Shown here one piece after another: positions 6,045 to 8,197 of a DNA stretch of 8,197 bases. The translations under genes were made by a program, and so were the position numbers. This DNA is from Oscillospiraceae bacterium (lineage in GTDB: Bacteria; Bacillota; Clostridia; Oscillospirales; Oscillospiraceae). The stretch spans positions 1 through 8,197 of the forward strand of contig JAEDJB010000085.1 of the NCBI GenBank assembly GCA_016296565.1. The letters are read 5' to 3'. The notes below the pieces were generated by a model that saw nothing but the letters and a program-made list of their open reading frames with translations, was not told the origin of the DNA and made no database searches. The first letter of the stretch is position 1; each line of letters begins with the position of its first letter.

Positions 6045-6680
6045 TTAGTCCAACCCCTTTAAAAAATCCAGGATTTCCTGGGCGGGGATGCCTCCCTCCC
6101 GAAGGATCCGGGGTTCCTCGCCGGTGAGGTCCACAATGGTGGACTCCACGCCCACGGCGCAGGGACCGCCGTCCAGGATGCCCTCAATGTGGCCGTCGAA
6201 ATAGTCCAGCACCTCCTGGGCGGTCTTAGGGGCGGGCTGGCCCTCGGGATTGGCGGAGGGGGCGGCCAGAGGAGCCCCCAGGGCCTGGATGAGGGCCTGG
6301 GTCATGGGGTGGTCCGGGCAGCGGACCCCCAGGGTGTCCCCGTCGGCGGTGACCATGGAGGCCACATTGCCGCTGCTCTCCAGAATCATGGTGAGAGGGC
6401 CGGGCCAGTAGGTCTCCGCCAGCTTGTAGGCTGCCTGGGGGATGTTCTGGGCGTAGGTCTCCACCATGTCCATGCCGGTGACCAGGATGCTCAGGGGCTT
6501 GGACATGTCCCGCACTTTGGTTACATACACCGCCCGGACGGCGGCGTTGTCCTCGGCGTGGACGGCCAGGCCGTAGACGGTTTCGGTGGGCACGGCCACC
6601 ATGGCCCCCTTCTTCATCCGGGCGGCGGCGTCCTCCACGGTGTCCATGGTGTATCGAATGGTGTTCAGTATGCCTTTCAT
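6045..6680 (-). CDS. tsaC: L-threonylcarbamoyladenylate synthase (TsaC/YwlC/Sua5 family), 211 aa
   Basis: Makes threonylcarbamoyl-AMP from threonine, bicarbonate and ATP, the donor for the t6A modification next to the anticodon of ANN-decoding tRNAs. Motifs seen in order are PTETVYGL (31-38), K55-x-R57 with SKPLSILV (60-67), YWPGPLT (91-97), LGVRCPDHP (117-125), APSAN (140-144), GVESTIVD (177-184) and REGGI (194-198). It consists of the YrdC-like domain only, without the extra C-terminal domain that makes Sua5/YwlC proteins about 340 residues long. Its ATG overlaps the prfA stop by 4 bp (ATGA), with AAAGGAG 10 nt upstream inside prfA, so coupled translation with prfA is likely. Neighbouring prfA and a ywlC-type gene is a known Firmicutes arrangement. 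Confidence 0.94.
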   Translation of the reverse strand: MKGILNTIRYTMDTVEDAAARMKKGAMVAVPTETVYGLAVHAEDNAAVRAVYVTKVRDMSKPLSILVTGMDMVETYAQNIPQAAYKLAETYWPGPLTMILESSGNVASMVTADGDTLGVRCPDHPMTQALIQALGAPLAAPSANPEGQPAPKTAQEVLDYFDGHIEGILDGGPCAVGVESTIVDLTGEEPRILREGGIPAQEILDFLKGLD

Positions 6681-7741
6681 GATTCGGTTTCTCCTTTGCT
6701 TGGTTCCCTTTGCTGATGGAGGGCCAGGGCGTCCATCAGCTCGTCCAGGTCCCCGTTCATGACCCCGTCCAGCTTGTAGAGGGTCAGGCCGATCCGGTGA
6801 TCGGTGACCCGGCCCTGGGGGAAGTTATAGGTGCGGATGCGCTCGTTGCGCATCCCAGTTCCCACCTGGCTGCGCCGCTGGCCGGCAATGGCCGCCTCCT
6901 GCTCCTGGACGGCCCGCTCATACAGCCGGGCCCGGAGGATGGACAGGGCCCGGTCCTTGTTCTTGTACTGGCTGCGCTGATCCTGGCACTCCACCACCGT
7001 CCCCGTGGGGATGTGGGTGACCCGGATGGCAGACTCGGTCTTGTTGATGTGCTGTCCCCCCGCGCCGGAGGCCCGGAAGGTGTCGATCCGCAGGTCGGCG
7101 GGGTCCAGGTGAAACTCCGCCTCCTCCACCTGGGGCAGCACCGCCACGGTGCAGGTGGAGGTGTGAATCCGGCCGCCGGACTCGGTCTCCGGCACCCGCT
7201 GGACCCGGTGCACGCCGCTTTCGTGCTTCAGGCGGCCGTAGACCCCCGTCCCTTCCACCAGGACAGAAATCTCCTTAAAGCCCCCCAGCTCGGTCTGGTT
7301 CACCCCGGCCAGCTCCAGCCGCCAGCCCTGGCGCTCCGCGTACATGGCGTACATCCGGTAGAGGCTGGCGGCAAAGAGGGCCGCCTCCTCGCCCCCTACC
7401 CCGGCCCGGATCTCCAGGATGACGCTCTTGTCGTCCGTGGGGTCCTTGGGCACCAGTCGGGCTTTCAGGGTTTCCTCCAGCTGCTCCAGCTTCTCCCGGG
7501 CCGGGTCCAGCTCCTCTTTGGCCAGGTCCCGGCACTCCGGGTCGGCCAGAAGGGCCTGGAGCTCTTCCACCTCCCGGGCCTGAGCCTGGTACTGGCGGAA
7601 GATCTCCACCAGGGGGACCAGCTCCTTCCGCTCCCGGGTGAGGGCAGCCAGAAGAGCCGGGTCGGCGTAGGTCTCCGGCTGGGCCAGCTGGGTTTCCAGC
7701 TCCTCCAGGCGCAGGGCCAGCTTGGTCAGCTGCGCCTGCAT
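6677..7741 (-). CDS. prfA: peptide chain release factor 1, 354 aa
   Basis: Recognises UAA and UAG in the ribosomal A site and triggers peptide release. The GGQ catalytic loop is present (SGAGGQHINK, GGQ at 228-230). The stop-codon-reading tripeptide is P-E-T (184-186) in QRVPETESGG, the P-x-T form that marks RF1; RF2 has SPF. An N-terminal coiled-coil region (about 1-95), RAGVGGEEAALFA (112-124), and TYNFPQGRVTDHRI (304-317) are all typical, as is the length. The ATG directly follows the TGA of the upstream small gene with no gap, and a modest AGGA lies 7 nt before it inside that gene. In Bacillus-type loci prmC, which methylates the GGQ glutamine, follows prfA; here tsaC follows instead. Confidence 0.97.
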   Translation of the reverse strand: MQAQLTKLALRLEELETQLAQPETYADPALLAALTRERKELVPLVEIFRQYQAQAREVEELQALLADPECRDLAKEELDPAREKLEQLEETLKARLVPKDPTDDKSVILEIRAGVGGEEAALFAASLYRMYAMYAERQGWRLELAGVNQTELGGFKEISVLVEGTGVYGRLKHESGVHRVQRVPETESGGRIHTSTCTVAVLPQVEEAEFHLDPADLRIDTFRASGAGGQHINKTESAIRVTHIPTGTVVECQDQRSQYKNKDRALSILRARLYERAVQEQEAAIAGQRRSQVGTGMRNERIRTYNFPQGRVTDHRIGLTLYKLDGVMNGDLDELMDALALHQQREPSKGETES

Positions 7742-8059
7742 TCAGCCGTCCTGCTCCGGGGCCGCGTCCTCTTTGCTCTCTGCCTTTTCGGCCTGCTTGG
7801 CGGCCTTCTTCTCCTCGGCCTCCCGGCGCTCGTAGTCGGCCAGCATGGCCTCGAACTGGTTCATCATCATGGAGTACTCAAAGGCGGCGGTCTCGGACTC
7901 GCTCATGGGGCCGATCTCCTCTTCCATCTCCTTCTGGAAGGCCTGGTCATCCTCCACCTCGTTGAGCTCGCCGGCGGCAGCCTTCGCGTCCATCAGGTCG
8001 AAGAGCTCCTGCATTTTTTCTTCGGTGGTCATTTCCTTCTTCTTTTCGTTTTCAGCCAT
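7742..8059 (-). CDS. small acidic protein of unknown function, 105 aa
   Basis: I do not recognise a family. The protein has no cysteine, signal peptide or membrane segment and is dominated by Glu, Lys and Ala, with helix-forming stretches around 11-48 and 60-95. The middle holds a Met/aromatic patch, FEYSMMMNQFEAML (60-73), followed by a Lys/Glu/Ala coiled-coil-like tail and an acidic C-terminus. It is probably a soluble, largely helical or partly disordered protein. AAAAAGGAG about 8 nt before the ATG is a strong ribosome binding site, and the stop codon abuts the prfA start, so it is very likely a real gene co-translated with prfA. A ribosome-related role could be guessed from the neighbours, but nothing in the sequence shows one. 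Confidence 0.8.
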   Translation of the reverse strand: MAENEKKKEMTTEEKMQELFDLMDAKAAAGELNEVEDDQAFQKEMEEEIGPMSESETAAFEYSMMMNQFEAMLADYERREAEEKKAAKQAEKAESKEDAAPEQDG

Positions 8060-8134
8060 GGTCGTTTCTCCTTTTTGAATTTCAGTGATAGATAAGATCA
8101 GATTGGGTCTGGGTGTTCCGTTGGTTTGGGGGCG

Positions 8135-8197
8135 TTACTCCCCTTCCTCCGCCTGGATGGCGGTGGAGAGGGCCTCCCACTGCTCCATGAGCTGGTC
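8135..8197 (-). CDS. C-terminus of a probable ABC-F family ATPase (partial, runs off right edge)
   Basis: The last 20 codons and TAA stop of a minus-strand gene are present, reading DQLMEQWEALSTAIQAEEGE. The L-M-E-x-W-E-x-L-S pattern is typical of the C-terminal coiled coil of ABC-F (Uup/EttA-like) ATPases, which act on ribosomes. No catalytic motif lies inside the window, so the assignment rests on this short tail and could be wrong. It is followed by a 75-nt spacer without an evident terminator or clear promoter, so read-through into the downstream gene row is plausible. Confidence 0.5.
   Translation of the reverse strand, partial: DQLMEQWEALSTAIQAEEGE

Noticed and set aside
7183..7191. 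P-E-T instead of P-A-T in the RF1 stop-codon-reading tripeptide
   Set aside because: The middle position varies in RF1 (P-x-T); P-E-T is ordinary in Firmicutes such as Bacillus.
6710..8095. 461-codon plus-strand frame opposite prfA and the small acidic gene
   Set aside because: It is the same GC-bias effect; it spans two real minus-strand genes, has a biased Gly/Leu/His composition and no domain signal.
8060..8134. Promoter or terminator between the ABC-F tail and the small acidic gene
   Set aside because: No hairpin with a T-run and no well-spaced -35/-10 pair were found on the minus strand; the TGAT/ATCA half-sites around 8085-8100 are too weak to call an operator.

Overview
The window looks like a piece of a chromosome from a GC-rich, Gram-positive gut-type Clostridia, probably Oscillospiraceae-like (Flavonifractor, Oscillibacter or Faecalibacterium relatives). 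The reasons are the strong GC bias at third codon positions, AAGGAGG-type ribosome binding sites, an undecaprenyl-diphosphatase with the Q/E-x-x-x-E active-site pattern, an FtsK/SpoIIIE translocase, an ApeA-type M18 aminopeptidase, and intergenic repeats of a kind I recall from gut Firmicutes. The genus is inference.

Almost everything is one tightly packed minus-strand gene row, read from right to left: the last 20 codons of a gene with an ABC-F-like C-terminus; a small acidic protein of unknown function; prfA (release factor 1); a TsaC/YwlC-type threonylcarbamoyl-AMP synthase; coaE (dephospho-CoA kinase); apeA (M18 aminopeptidase); uppP (undecaprenyl-diphosphatase); and ftsK (DNA translocase). 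From the small acidic gene onward, junctions are abutting, overlapping by 4 bp, or separated by 1 to 20 nt. Several ribosome binding sites lie inside the end of the preceding gene. A strong hairpin terminator starts 2 nt after the ftsK stop codon. I see no convincing internal promoter, so the main promoter is probably to the right of the window. The genes join translation (release factor, tRNA t6A synthesis), cofactor supply (CoA), peptide turnover, cell-wall lipid carrier recycling and chromosome segregation. This is a growth-linked housekeeping operon rather than a dedicated pathway.

The left 457 bases hold no complete gene. From right to left they carry the operon terminator, a roughly 36-bp imperfect tandem duplication, a 76-bp element with 10-bp terminal inverted repeats and two internal hairpins, a second hairpin-rich repeat-like module, a short palindrome, and then an AT-rich stretch. 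That stretch contains a near-consensus extended -10 promoter firing leftwards into what may be the start of another minus-strand gene running off the edge.

I found no mobile element, CRISPR array, RNA gene or obviously new system. The points most worth a second look are the repeat mosaic, the unidentified small acidic gene abutting prfA, the divergent CoaE, and the charge-blocked linker and acidic tail of FtsK.
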